Source: UBA3907 sp033810155
Lineage (GTDB): Bacteria > Bacillota > Sulfobacillia > Fermentithermobacillales > Fermentithermobacillaceae
Reading direction: 5' to 3'
DNA length: 37,547 bases
Assembly (NCBI GenBank): GCA_033810155.1
Contig: JAPXKJ010000008.1
Span: 1 to 37,547 of the forward strand
Every line of letters starts with the position of its first letter. Position 1 is the stretch's first letter. A program made the position numbers and the translations under genes. Under the pieces are notes generated by a model. It was not told the origin of the DNA. It worked only from the letters and a program-made list of their open reading frames with translations, and did no database searches. Of this stretch, positions 7,252-16,217 are shown piece by piece.

Positions 7252-7836
7252 ATGAAAAATGTTGTGGCAATTTCCTTGGCACTAGTGATGTGTATAGGGG
7301 TGAGCGGTTGCGTCTCTCCGGCCGGCTCGGACGATGGGTCTTTGGTGGGAGAAGATATGATTGGAAAGGTGGCAATAATAAGGGCTGACTTTGAAGACAT
7401 TTCATGGGGCGTGGTTAGCATAGATCCTGAGGATTACAGCATTACCGATGACCAGCTTGCGTGCGTATCTATGCCTGATTTTTCAGAGTATATTCTTGGC
7501 GAGCTTATTGCCTACTATCTTCATACTGACGGTGCCGGCTCAGAGGGTTCCGCAGAGGTACTTTATGAACGATTTATGGAAGCACCAAATACAGTCTTGA
7601 CCTACATGGCGCTAATCGGGGATCAAAAGGCAAGAGGTGGTTCAAGCGGAAATGATACGGCCGTAGTTGAACTTTGCCGTGCAATTGCCTCAGCGGATGT
7701 TTGTTGGCATGATGTGACAGACGAATTCAGCGAAACATTAGAGAAGTACAAATCCATCTATCCCGATGGTAGGGTTGCCGATATTCTTCTGTGCATTGAG
7801 AAGGAGCGTGAAGCAGCTATCGAAAGGCATCGATAA
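7252..7836 (+). CDS. putative lipoprotein of unknown function
   Basis: A 194-aa protein with a lipoprotein signal peptide: MKN, a hydrophobic stretch, then lipobox VSGC with Cys20 as the predicted lipidated residue. It should be secreted and anchored to the outer face of the membrane. The mature part is acidic and contains no motif I recognise. GAGGAG lies about 22 nt upstream of the ATG, which is far, but no better in-frame start exists. It is isolated, with minus-strand genes on both sides and a strong hairpin after it. Confidence 0.72.
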   Translation: MKNVVAISLALVMCIGVSGCVSPAGSDDGSLVGEDMIGKVAIIRADFEDISWGVVSIDPEDYSITDDQLACVSMPDFSEYILGELIAYYLHTDGAGSEGSAEVLYERFMEAPNTVLTYMALIGDQKARGGSSGNDTAVVELCRAIASADVCWHDVTDEFSETLEKYKSIYPDGRVADILLCIEKEREAAIERHR

Positions 7837-7853
7837 TTGATAACGTAGAGTAG

Positions 7854-7892
7854 AAAAAGAAGGCTACGCCGATAATCCGTAGCCTTCTTTGT
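7854..7892. terminator. bidirectional intrinsic terminator
   Basis: AAAGAAGGCTAC pairs with GTAGCCTTCTTT (12 bp) around an 11-nt loop. A-rich sequence on the left and T-rich on the right allow termination both of the lipoprotein gene (+) and of the convergent blaR1-like gene (-). Confidence 0.85.
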
Positions 7893-7929
7893 TTCTCGCG
7901 AAGAAGCAGAAAGTGCCGTCCCTCTTGCT

Positions 7930-9966
7930 TCAGCGAGCGACTTGAAATAGTATGGTCAGGTTTCCTCCTGAATCTAATATGAATTCGTAGTAGAAGTCTT
8001 TGTAGTCGGGATGGGCTTCGATAAATGTTGTGTCTAGGAGATATATGTCATATCTCCCATAGGTAGTGTAATCTGGAGGGGCGAGCGGTACTACATTTGG
8101 TATCCAATCTGCTGTTAGGGTTTTTGTTTCGTTAAGGTCTTCGAATCTGTAACCTGTTGGGCTTTGATCGTCTGCTATTCGCTCTGAAAGAATTACCTCA
8201 ACGGATATGGGACCAGAGTCTTCTGCAGTCACGTTTTCGATTTTACCAAATAGCCTTTTGCCGCCTCTTTCAACGTAAATGTTGGCGTTTGACATCAAAT
8301 CTATCACTGTGAAATAGCCGTCGGCCCACTCAAATGTGTCTTTGATCTTTTCCATGATCGCATCGTCTGCATAGTCACGGTCTACTATTAAGGTTGCCTG
8401 ACGTTGGTATTCATCGGCAAAACGTGCGATGTTGTAATCATCGATGCTACCGTTTTCTACGATGACTTCTGCATTGTAAGGTATCATCTTGATTTGTCCT
8501 ATGTTGTTTTCATCTACCCATATATCCCAACCCACAGGATGGTTTTGGGCACGTTTGAGGTTCCAATTGTCAGGTACCTCAAGTTTGAAGAAGGCTGTTC
8601 CCAAAACTTTGAAACTTTCATTTTTCGCTACGGGTTGTGTGTCTCCAAGTAATGCAATGCTTCTACACACCTGGTCAAGTTGCTCTTCGAGTGATAAGTA
8701 TTCTTTCGCAAGTTCGCTATTATCGGAGGGATACTGTACATCGGATGCAAATGTTGCATAGTAGGTATAACCGTTTCCCTGCAGCAACATCTTTGCGGGA
8801 GCGGGTGATTGTGCAATATCTTCCTCATCTATAAGTTCTCCGATTTGTCTTTGTATTGTTAGGAGGCGGCCTCCTTCATGTCCCCATTCGTCGTACACTT
8901 TTTTGCAGTATATGACTATGCCATCTTCGTGTTCTTCTACGACATATCGCTCTTTCCATTCGGACGGAAATTCCAAGGAGAATCCTAATTCTGAGTTTTC
9001 ATATGATATAGGCTTCTTGGGATTTACTGCGAGCACGATTATGACCGAGAGTACAACTAGAAGACTTATGATGGTTATCCACGCTGGAGGTTTTCGATAG
9101 CCGGCAACGTTTTTTATGCGGCTTTTGGTGTTGTTTTCGCCGAAAGCCAAAGGAGATGCGAACCCATGATTTGTAGACATATTCAGCAAGCATGTAGAGT
9201 AATCAGCTCTTATGTCTTTTCCCCAACGGCCCAACACCATTTCATCGCATGACATTTCCATGTCTTTGGTCATAAGAGAAAAAGAAACCCACACTATAGG
9301 GTTGAACCAGTGAATGGCGAGAGCCAGGAAGTAAAGGGCTTTCACTATAGGGTCCATCCGCTTAATGTGACACTCTTCGTGCTTGAGGACATATTCTCTC
9401 TCTTTTCCTTGCACTGTCACAGGGATGTATATCTTAGGCGAGATAAGTCCCAAAACAAATGGAGACGCTATGGTATCCGCTTCGTAGATGTTTCTTTCTA
9501 CTAAGGTAGCGAACTTAAGTTTTGCCTTTAAGCTTAAGTAAGAATACATGCCATAACCCAAGACTGCGATTACGCCGGCTGCCCATGCTCTAGAAAACAT
9601 GGTCCAAACGTTCACATCAGAATGTTCAGGATGGTTTACCGCATCTATCGGATCTTTGTTGTCTGGGACGGGGTTGCCTGGGATGGGTGCAGGGTTAGGC
9701 GCCAACAGATCTTGCCTTGTATCTGTAAGGTTAGTCGACTCTGTGATCATCTGCTGAACCTGAGTACCTATCCCTGAGACGGGTATAACTGAAATATCGC
9801 TTTCTATAGAGAAGGGACATACCAGTCGGAACAAGACTACCAGCCAAAGCACGTATGAGAATACTCTGGGAGATTTTCTAAGAAGAGGGCGTATAAGCAT
9901 GACCGCAAGCGCTACTAGGCTAGCCTTTACTGTCATCTCTAGCACCGTCGAAAATGCGCCTATCAT
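7930..9966 (-). CDS. blaR1: BlaR1/MecR1-family M56 metallopeptidase sensor
   Basis: A 678-aa membrane sensor-protease. Hydrophobic helices occupy the N-terminus and about residues 125-145. The M56 protease core has the BlaR1-type SPFVLGLISPKIYIP (168-182) and the zinc motif HEECH (196-200), followed by MSCDE (238-242). A further helix at about 294-313 leads to a long extracytoplasmic region of about 360 residues. That region is not the penicillin-binding sensor of classical BlaR1; I see no SxxK/KTG set in it. It contains two SEFPSEW/LEVPDNW-type (PsbP-like) segments and an extra C-terminal domain. It overlaps the BlaI-like gene by 4 nt (ATGA). By family it should cleave, or cause cleavage of, the repressor on sensing a signal. 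Confidence 0.85.
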   Translation of the reverse strand: MIGAFSTVLEMTVKASLVALAVMLIRPLLRKSPRVFSYVLWLVVLFRLVCPFSIESDISVIPVSGIGTQVQQMITESTNLTDTRQDLLAPNPAPIPGNPVPDNKDPIDAVNHPEHSDVNVWTMFSRAWAAGVIAVLGYGMYSYLSLKAKLKFATLVERNIYEADTIASPFVLGLISPKIYIPVTVQGKEREYVLKHEECHIKRMDPIVKALYFLALAIHWFNPIVWVSFSLMTKDMEMSCDEMVLGRWGKDIRADYSTCLLNMSTNHGFASPLAFGENNTKSRIKNVAGYRKPPAWITIISLLVVLSVIIVLAVNPKKPISYENSELGFSLEFPSEWKERYVVEEHEDGIVIYCKKVYDEWGHEGGRLLTIQRQIGELIDEEDIAQSPAPAKMLLQGNGYTYYATFASDVQYPSDNSELAKEYLSLEEQLDQVCRSIALLGDTQPVAKNESFKVLGTAFFKLEVPDNWNLKRAQNHPVGWDIWVDENNIGQIKMIPYNAEVIVENGSIDDYNIARFADEYQRQATLIVDRDYADDAIMEKIKDTFEWADGYFTVIDLMSNANIYVERGGKRLFGKIENVTAEDSGPISVEVILSERIADDQSPTGYRFEDLNETKTLTADWIPNVVPLAPPDYTTYGRYDIYLLDTTFIEAHPDYKDFYYEFILDSGGNLTILFQVAR

Positions 9967-10328
9967 TTCGTTGCCTCCTCAATAATTCGCTTTATCTCAT
10001 CGATTTCTTTTTGAGACAGAATCTTGCTGTCAAGAAAGGCTGTTATAAAAGCTGGAATGGAGTTGCCGAACGATCTTTCGAGAAGCGCCTCAATTTCATA
10101 TTGCTGAACTTGTTCCCGCTTGACCAGCGAACGCACGGTGGCGTTTTTATTCTCTAAGATACCACGGTCTGATAATTTCTTTATCATCGTATAAGTCGTA
10201 GACTTCTTCCATCCGAGTTTCCGATTGCATATCTTGCATAGTTCGGTTGAATTAATGGGCTCGTTATTCCAGACGATATCCATGAACTTGTGTTCCGCGT
10301 CAAACAATCTGTGTTTTTCTTGATCCAA
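9963..10328 (-). CDS. blaI: BlaI/MecI/CopY family repressor
   Basis: A 121-aa winged-helix repressor: LFDAEHKFMDIVWNNEPINS, then GWKKSTTYTMIKKLSDRGIL (recognition helix and wing), with a C-terminal dimerisation helix region. The start is TTG 10328, supported by AGGAGG at 10341-10336 with 7-nt spacing. It is the first gene of a two-gene operon with the M56 sensor, with ATGA overlap. The operator-promoter just upstream implies autoregulation. The family represses until the partner protease causes its cleavage. Confidence 0.92.
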   Translation of the reverse strand: MDQEKHRLFDAEHKFMDIVWNNEPINSTELCKICNRKLGWKKSTTYTMIKKLSDRGILENKNATVRSLVKREQVQQYEIEALLERSFGNSIPAFITAFLDSKILSQKEIDEIKRIIEEATK

Positions 10329-10354
10329 GCTAAGACCTCCTTGCTCTATTGTGG

Positions 10355-10399
10355 TAGACCTACTACGGTAAGTCTATTCCGATAGACCTAATGTGTCAA
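10355..10399 (-). promoter_or_regulatory. promoter with three-half-site operator of the blaI-blaR1 operon
   Basis: On the minus strand TTGACA (10399-10394), 17 bp, TAGACT (10376-10371). Three half-sites of one 8-mer lie exactly 14 bp apart in alternating orientation: TAGGTCTA (10390-10383), TAGACTTA (10376-10369) and TAGGTCTA (10362-10355). They form two overlapping dyads covering the spacer, the -10 and the start region, as expected for BlaI-type repression. Confidence 0.78.
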
Positions 10400-10486
10400 G
10401 TAGTGGCAAAGGAAATCTCGGGGCAAAAGTACGGGTTGTGTCACGTGGGCAGCGTTTGACCTGACCTGCCATATAATGGACTTAAA

Positions 10487-11749
10487 TCACAGTTTGTCTG
10501 CGGAGGTAACTTCGTTTCCTCCTCGCCTTTTCGAAATGTACATAGCCTTGTCTGCCATACGAATTACATCGTAGGCTGTGTCACCGTGTTCGGGCCAGGA
10601 TGCGACTCCTATGCTGAGGCGCATTTCGACAGTTTCGTCGTCTGACTCAATGGCTTCAAAGCGAGCAGCATCGAGAATTCTTTGTCCTACCGCTAGCCCG
10701 CCCGGTGTATCTGTCTTTGGGCACAAAACGAGAAACTCATCTCCGCCGTAGCGGGCAAGCACGTCTTCATTTCTTATGTTGTCTTTCATGACCTCGGACA
10801 AATGGCAAAGCAGGGAGTTTCCCGTGTCATGGCCGTAGCGGTCATTTATATGTTTCAACCGGTCAACATCTATGAAGATGACTGCACAATGCTCGTTATT
10901 GAGCGCTAACTGACTAAACTCTGTGTCGATCCACTCTCTTACATAACGGAGATTATAAATGCCCGTAAGTGGGTCTGTCTGACTCTCCTTTGTTTTCTCC
11001 AGCAGTTCTTTTTGGAATTCATTTTGGCGTCGAAGCATCATCACACCCACGAAGATAATCATAAACGCCATGTCGCCTAGGTGCGATGCGACCACCGTAC
11101 CCATTAGCGTTATAAACCCCCGTATTGCCATTACAGACTTTCTTTCTGTGAAAAAGTTCTTGACAAAAGATTCTACAAAAGAGGTCTTCGAGACGAACAG
11201 GTCTGCACCGGTAACGAACACTGTGTTGGTTACATCATAAACTAAGATCATAAGAATAATTGTGAAGATATCCTTATCGGTGGCTGCAACTCCCGGGGCC
11301 CAACCCATCCATGCTCCTACTTTGTTGGCCGCATAAAGACAGAGTGTGAACTGCCCGGCATTAAAGATACAGTTTGCCAGCCCGTGTTTTCTGGTCCAAA
11401 AGTGCAACAGCATAGATGGTACGATCACCGATAGGGCCGGAGCAACGCCGTAGCAGTACAATGTCGCCATCAGCAATGGAAAACCAGGGTTCATTTGTAT
11501 TCCCGAAGGAAGCGCCACCGGCAGATGATAGGATATAAGGCCAAAAAGCGCCAGCATCACAACGGTGCGTTGTTCAGGGAAGATACCGTTCAACAAGGTC
11601 TTAACGCAGAGGGGAAATCCAATTGCCGCGATCGATGCCAAATAAAGGCCTTGATAGAGGGCCGCGCGTCCTACAAGGTTTGTCGTTATCCATCTATTTC
11701 GGTAAAAAGACGAAAGCACATTGGAAGTGGGTTTGCGCGGCTCATCCAA
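10487..11749 (-). CDS. membrane-bound diguanylate cyclase (GGDEF)
   Basis: A 420-aa protein that should make cyclic-di-GMP from two GTP. About six hydrophobic segments fill residues 28-240, with no MASE type I can name. A linker then leads to the GGDEF domain from about residue 257: DPLTGIYNLRY, FIDVDRLKHIND, the active-site GGDEF (335-339), and an RNED inhibitory I-site (326-329) exactly five residues before it, so product inhibition is expected. TTG 11749 is taken as start because a TGA lies two codons upstream; GGAG is about 11 nt away. No EAL domain and no obvious c-di-GMP target are nearby. Confidence 0.88.
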   Translation of the reverse strand: MDEPRKPTSNVLSSFYRNRWITTNLVGRAALYQGLYLASIAAIGFPLCVKTLLNGIFPEQRTVVMLALFGLISYHLPVALPSGIQMNPGFPLLMATLYCYGVAPALSVIVPSMLLHFWTRKHGLANCIFNAGQFTLCLYAANKVGAWMGWAPGVAATDKDIFTIILMILVYDVTNTVFVTGADLFVSKTSFVESFVKNFFTERKSVMAIRGFITLMGTVVASHLGDMAFMIIFVGVMMLRRQNEFQKELLEKTKESQTDPLTGIYNLRYVREWIDTEFSQLALNNEHCAVIFIDVDRLKHINDRYGHDTGNSLLCHLSEVMKDNIRNEDVLARYGGDEFLVLCPKTDTPGGLAVGQRILDAARFEAIESDDETVEMRLSIGVASWPEHGDTAYDVIRMADKAMYISKRRGGNEVTSADKL

Positions 11750-11882
11750 AATTCACAACGCTCCAATCGTGAGCACCTTCTTTGCTCTTAACAGATCTGG
11801 TAGGTGCCAAGACCTAACTCACCTTTTCATCCTATTAATGTATGCTAACAGATCCATCTCATCAAAGTCCATATATATTTAC

Positions 11883-13469
11883 CTAGGCCATCCTAATATA
11901 GATATTTCTTTCCCAGCTGGGATTTTCTCTAGGGAAATCCGTGCGGAAATGAGGGCCTCTTGATTCTTCTCTGGCGTACGCAGCAAAAGTGACAGATGCT
12001 GCTGTATGCCATAACCCTACGTTTTCTGCTGCAAGAAGCAGTTCGGCTTCGGATTCAGCTTTTTGTGCACCAATGAGTTCACTTAATGCGTAGAGTTTTT
12101 CTTTGGCTTCTATTAGTTCCTTTCCTGAGCGAACCGGAAGAAGGTACTTGGATGAATATTCTTGGATCGATTTTCGCACGTATCTTGGAGATACCGTGGA
12201 GCCATGATTATTTTGACAGTCTGTGACCCTTGGAACTATGGATGCGGGCATACGGACCTCGTCTTCACAGACTTCTTCCTTACTTTTAATAGATGTGGGC
12301 CCCATACCCTTTGCATAGGCAGCAGCAGATTTTCCTGCTTTTATTCCAAAGACTATGCAGTTTGTAAGGGCATTTCCGCCAACTCTATTGGCACCGTCAA
12401 TGCCTCCGGTTACTTCCCCGCAAGCAAAAAGACCGGGTACCTCCGTTTCCGCATTTGGCCCTATCTTTATCCCGCCGGGGAAGTAGTGCTGAATGGGACT
12501 CACAGGCACTGGATTTTGCCAAGGGGGGCTAGACTTGGGGAACATGCGCATGATGGTTCTTAGGTACTCGTCATTTTCCCAAGATTCTCTCGGGATGTCT
12601 TCAAGATGAAGAAAAGCCTGGCTCTTTCTATTTTGAAGCGCAATTGCAACTGAGCACTTGTCTCTTGCGAAGAGATTAGCATCTCTTCCCGAAGATAGAC
12701 CTTCTTGTTTGAGTAAGGTATGTAGGAAAGGTTCCCCGTTTGCATCTGTAAGCCTGGCAATGTCAATTATTCCTAAGTCAATGAACCAATGTGCTCCACC
12801 TGGGATATCGATACCTATTGGGTAGAACTGAACGAATTCCATATCTACGAGATGGCAGCCTGCATGCAAGGCTAGCATGTATCCGTCCCCTGTAATTCTT
12901 GGCGGGTTGTCAGTGCGTTCATATATAGCCCCTCCACCGCCGGTTGCCATCACAACAGAATCTGCGCTGAGAATCGAGATTTCTTTTGTTTTGCGCTGCA
13001 GCCATTCTATTCCGCAAATCCCTCTACAGTCGGTTAGAAGTCTGGTGACTATTGCGTTGGGTAGGAAGTTGACTCCACTATCAACGCACATTTTGTAGAG
13101 TGCGTCAATGAGAGATTTGCCACCTAATAGAGGGAATGAAGGGTCTTTTTGTAGGCTTATCGTTCCGTGATGGACGGCAAAAGGCACGCCTGAATTGCGG
13201 AGGAATGTGACAATAGACGGAGCTTCTTGTGCAAAAACCTCCAAAAGCTCGGGGGCATTAAGATTTCTGCCTGTTCGGAGAGTCATGTCTTTATGTTCGT
13301 CAGGACTGAGTCCGCCTACCCCTAACGTGAATCCTCCGCCCGAGTATATTGTAGAGGTGGCTTTGCCAGGCTGGGTTTTTGATATGGAAGTAACCTCGAC
13401 TCCTTGTTGGGCTAGAACCAAGGCAGCGGTAAGTCCTGCCGCACCTTGACCGATGACTACACCATGCAT
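11883..13469 (-). CDS. FAD-dependent fumarate reductase / L-aspartate oxidase family flavoprotein
   Basis: A 528-aa flavoprotein of the succinate dehydrogenase / fumarate reductase / NadB superfamily. The N-terminal dinucleotide motif is GQGAAG (7-12). Further hallmarks are ATGGGGAIYERTDNPPRITG, EFVQFYPIGI (substrate domain) and GLFACGEVTGGIDGANRVGG with NALTNCIVFG near the second FAD-binding region. A helical C-terminal domain follows, ending with HFRTDFP. No partner iron-sulfur or membrane subunits and no nadA/nadC are adjacent, so fumarate reductase versus aspartate oxidase cannot be settled. ATG 13469 is preceded by AAGGAAG. The 235-bp divergent gap to the next gene holds no identifiable element. 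Confidence 0.82.
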   Translation of the reverse strand: MHGVVIGQGAAGLTAALVLAQQGVEVTSISKTQPGKATSTIYSGGGFTLGVGGLSPDEHKDMTLRTGRNLNAPELLEVFAQEAPSIVTFLRNSGVPFAVHHGTISLQKDPSFPLLGGKSLIDALYKMCVDSGVNFLPNAIVTRLLTDCRGICGIEWLQRKTKEISILSADSVVMATGGGGAIYERTDNPPRITGDGYMLALHAGCHLVDMEFVQFYPIGIDIPGGAHWFIDLGIIDIARLTDANGEPFLHTLLKQEGLSSGRDANLFARDKCSVAIALQNRKSQAFLHLEDIPRESWENDEYLRTIMRMFPKSSPPWQNPVPVSPIQHYFPGGIKIGPNAETEVPGLFACGEVTGGIDGANRVGGNALTNCIVFGIKAGKSAAAYAKGMGPTSIKSKEEVCEDEVRMPASIVPRVTDCQNNHGSTVSPRYVRKSIQEYSSKYLLPVRSGKELIEAKEKLYALSELIGAQKAESEAELLLAAENVGLWHTAASVTFAAYAREESRGPHFRTDFPRENPSWERNIYIRMA

Positions 13470-13704
13470 TATCTCACTTCCTTAACATGATTAGGCTACT
13501 ACTTAGGTACGGAAGCTCGAAGTCAATGTAACGGTTGCGATATATATAAATGAGTCTGGTTTTCATGTTGCGTTCGAAAGATTGTGCTAATAAGCTTAAA
13601 CCAGGATCGATTATGTGGCAAGAATCTTTTGAAGCCGTTTTGCCCATGTTGGAATTAGTGCTTTCAACGGATGCCGATCTGAGATAAGAGGTGATTGAAT
13701 ACAC

Positions 13705-14799
13705 ATGTCGGTTGAGCATTGTTTGCCTGAACTAGTTTTGAAGTCTTCCGGAGGTGAGGTGTACCGTTTGGTTTTGCCGCCTCCTACTCTGTCAGGTTCA
13801 GATTATGGGGTTTTGCCGTATTTGCCTGGGTTTCGAGACTTTCTTACGTCGTGGGTGGTTGTCGCTGAAAGATGGGTCTTAGTCATAGATGTTGGGCCCT
13901 CTCGGACAATACCTTCTTTGGTTCAGAGCCTATCTGAAATGGGTGTAAAGACCCAGTACGAAACAGGGAAAGACTTATTCATCCTTCTAACTCATGTTCA
14001 CATAGATCACTCAGGAGGATTGGGGGACCTCATTCGAAATTTCCCTCGCGCAAGGGTTGTAGTTCATCCTAGAGGCAGGCCTCACCTAGTCGATCCTACC
14101 AGCTTGTGGAAAGGGAGCATTGAAACTTTGGGAGATTTGGCTTACGCCTACGGTCAAATAAAGCCAGTACCTCAGGGCGTGATCTTGGAAACCGATATTC
14201 TTCCCGAGGAGGTAGAGATCCTCCCTACGCAGGGACACGCTTCTCACCATCAGTCATATCTTGTGCATTTGGGCGCTGATACGGTCTTATTTTCGGGCGA
14301 AGCTGCTGGCATATATCTAGGAGAAACCAATTGCACGTCTCATCTAAGGCGATGCGAAAAAGCGCCCGATAACATATACCTGAGGCCGGCTACTCCCCCT
14401 CGGTTTTTTTACGACGTCTATGTAGACTCACTTAGGAACCTAGAGCAATATGAACCATCGCTCATTTGTTACGGTCATTTTGGGTACACAGACGACAAGG
14501 GCCTTTTGCTAAGAGAAGAGAATCAGTTGGGGCTTTGGAAGGATATAATATGGGAAGAAGCGATGGGTGGTGCTTCGTGCTCAGATGCATATTCGCTTGC
14601 AGGTTCGGGTAGATTAGAAGCCGACGATGGTCTGCTCATAGACCGGATCCTAGAAAGGCTTCTATCTGAAGACCCATTGCTAAGCGGGTTTTGCAGCTTG
14701 TCGCAGGATATATCCCTTAGGGAAGAATATTTCCTTAGAAACAGCATCAAAGGGTTTGTGGGATATATAGAAAGGGTAGTTAAGCAAGAAAAATCATGA
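13705..14799 (+). CDS. metallo-beta-lactamase fold hydrolase
   Basis: A 364-aa cytoplasmic protein with the MBL zinc motif THVHIDHSGG (H97, H99, D101, H102), then GHASHHQSYLVH near residue 180, FSGEAAG, and a late GHFGY supplying another His. No secretion signal is visible, so an antibiotic beta-lactamase role is unlikely. The family covers thioesterases, lactonases and glyoxalase-type hydrolases. AGAGGTGAT precedes the ATG by about 9 nt. Threonine synthase begins about 45 nt after its stop in the same direction, suggesting co-transcription. Substrate unknown. Confidence 0.82.
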   Translation: MSVEHCLPELVLKSSGGEVYRLVLPPPTLSGSDYGVLPYLPGFRDFLTSWVVVAERWVLVIDVGPSRTIPSLVQSLSEMGVKTQYETGKDLFILLTHVHIDHSGGLGDLIRNFPRARVVVHPRGRPHLVDPTSLWKGSIETLGDLAYAYGQIKPVPQGVILETDILPEEVEILPTQGHASHHQSYLVHLGADTVLFSGEAAGIYLGETNCTSHLRRCEKAPDNIYLRPATPPRFFYDVYVDSLRNLEQYEPSLICYGHFGYTDDKGLLLREENQLGLWKDIIWEEAMGGASCSDAYSLAGSGRLEADDGLLIDRILERLLSEDPLLSGFCSLSQDISLREEYFLRNSIKGFVGYIERVVKQEKS

Positions 14800-14844
14800 G
14801 GCAATGCTTCAAATGAGGAAGACATATAAGGGGAGATGTTATGT

Positions 14845-16083
14845 ATGAATGACGTATCTAGGGTGTTCTCAGAGTGTGGGGTCGTGCCTCCTAAGACGTA
14901 TTTTAGTGGACTAGAGTGTCCGTTATGTCATAAGACGTACAGTCCCACAGTGCTCCAAAATACGTGCGTTTGTGGAGCGCCACTTCTTGCTACGTACGAT
15001 CTGGATTCTTTCAAAAAAGAGTTTGATCCCGGCCTTTGGGCAGTGAGGCCTTCGAGTCTTTGGCGGTACTTTGAACTTCTGCCTGTGAACTCGTTAGAGA
15101 ACGCGGTTACCTTAGGGGAAGGCGGGACTCCGGTACTTGAAATGCCCCAGATGGGCAAGATGTACGGCATCAAGGACCTGTACCTTAAAGACGAGGGACT
15201 TAACCCTACAGGAACATTTAAGGCAAGAGGTGCAGCGGTTGGCGTATCTAAGGCTAAGGAGCTGGGGGCTCAAGTACTTGCCATGCCGACTGCAGGTAAC
15301 GCAGGAGCCGCCTGGGCCGCTTATTCGACGCGGTCTGGACTTCGCATGGTTGTGGCTATGCCTCAAGATGCGCCTTCAGTTACGCAAGCAGAATGTGTTG
15401 CATATGGTGCAGAGACGTACCTGGTTGATGGTCTAATATCTGACGCGGGGAAGTTCATAAATAAATTAGCGTCAGAACATGGATGGTTCCAGGTAGCTAC
15501 ACTTAAGGAACCTTACCGCATCGAAGGTAAAAAAACCATGGGTCTAGAGATCTTCCAGGACTTTAAGGGTAAACTGCCTGCAGCTATTATCTACCCGACG
15601 GGTGGTGGGGTAGGGCTCATAGGTATGTGGAAGGCGTTTTTGGAGCTTAAAGAGGCCGGGTTCATAGAGGGGGATCTTCCCAAAATGGTAGTCTGCCAGG
15701 CGGAAGGTTGTTCGCCTATCGTTAAGGCTTTTTCGGAGGGAAAAGATAGAGCGGATTTCTTTGAGGGCGCCCACACTATTGCTGCCGGGATAAGAGTCCC
15801 TTCAGCGCTGGGAGACTTTCTAATCCTAGATGCTGTCAGAGCATCAGGCGGTACAGCCGTAGCTGTTAGCGACGAAGAGATACTCGAGACATGGAAGGAA
15901 GTATCCAAACGAGAAGGCATGCTAATATGTCCTGAAGGAGCGGCTGCTGTAAGAGCAGCCAAGATCATTCGTGAAAGAGGGATTGTAGGATCAGATGATC
16001 CCGTGCTCATCCTTAACACCGGCGCAGGTTCGAAGTACACGGAACTTTTGACCGAAAAGGCCCGAAAAGCGACTGAAATATAA
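14845..16083 (+). CDS. thrC: threonine synthase
   Basis: A 412-aa PLP enzyme converting O-phosphohomoserine to threonine. The N-terminus has a zinc-ribbon-like Cys set (C25, C28, C41, C43), common in bacterial and archaeal ThrC. The PLP Lys is K126 in NPTGTFKARG, the glycine-rich phosphate site is TAGNAGAAW, and a late SG/TGAGSKYT segment completes the fold type II core. An ATG exists at 14836, but AAGGGGAG overlaps it; ATG 14845 has 9-nt spacing and is preferred. No hom or thrB is adjacent. It follows the MBL hydrolase and precedes the DUF1538 gene with a 134-bp gap. Confidence 0.9.
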   Translation: MNDVSRVFSECGVVPPKTYFSGLECPLCHKTYSPTVLQNTCVCGAPLLATYDLDSFKKEFDPGLWAVRPSSLWRYFELLPVNSLENAVTLGEGGTPVLEMPQMGKMYGIKDLYLKDEGLNPTGTFKARGAAVGVSKAKELGAQVLAMPTAGNAGAAWAAYSTRSGLRMVVAMPQDAPSVTQAECVAYGAETYLVDGLISDAGKFINKLASEHGWFQVATLKEPYRIEGKKTMGLEIFQDFKGKLPAAIIYPTGGGVGLIGMWKAFLELKEAGFIEGDLPKMVVCQAEGCSPIVKAFSEGKDRADFFEGAHTIAAGIRVPSALGDFLILDAVRASGGTAVAVSDEEILETWKEVSKREGMLICPEGAAAVRAAKIIRERGIVGSDDPVLILNTGAGSKYTELLTEKARKATEI

Positions 16084-16217
16084 GACGTGCCAACTTCTTT
16101 CCGTCTAAGGATGCGAATGAAGATACAATATATACGGTGGGTAAGGCTCACGGATCGCTTCTTTCCCGAAAGTAGGAGAAGGGGCTTTGGAAAAATGCTC
16201 AGGAAAGGAAGTGTGCC

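Noticed and set aside
10437..10486. TTGACC and TATAAT on the plus strand between blaI and the diguanylate cyclase
   Set aside because: The two elements are only 10 bp apart and no plus-strand gene follows.
16084..16217. Possible riboswitch upstream of the DUF1538 gene
   Set aside because: No recognisable conserved core or terminator/anti-terminator pair was found.
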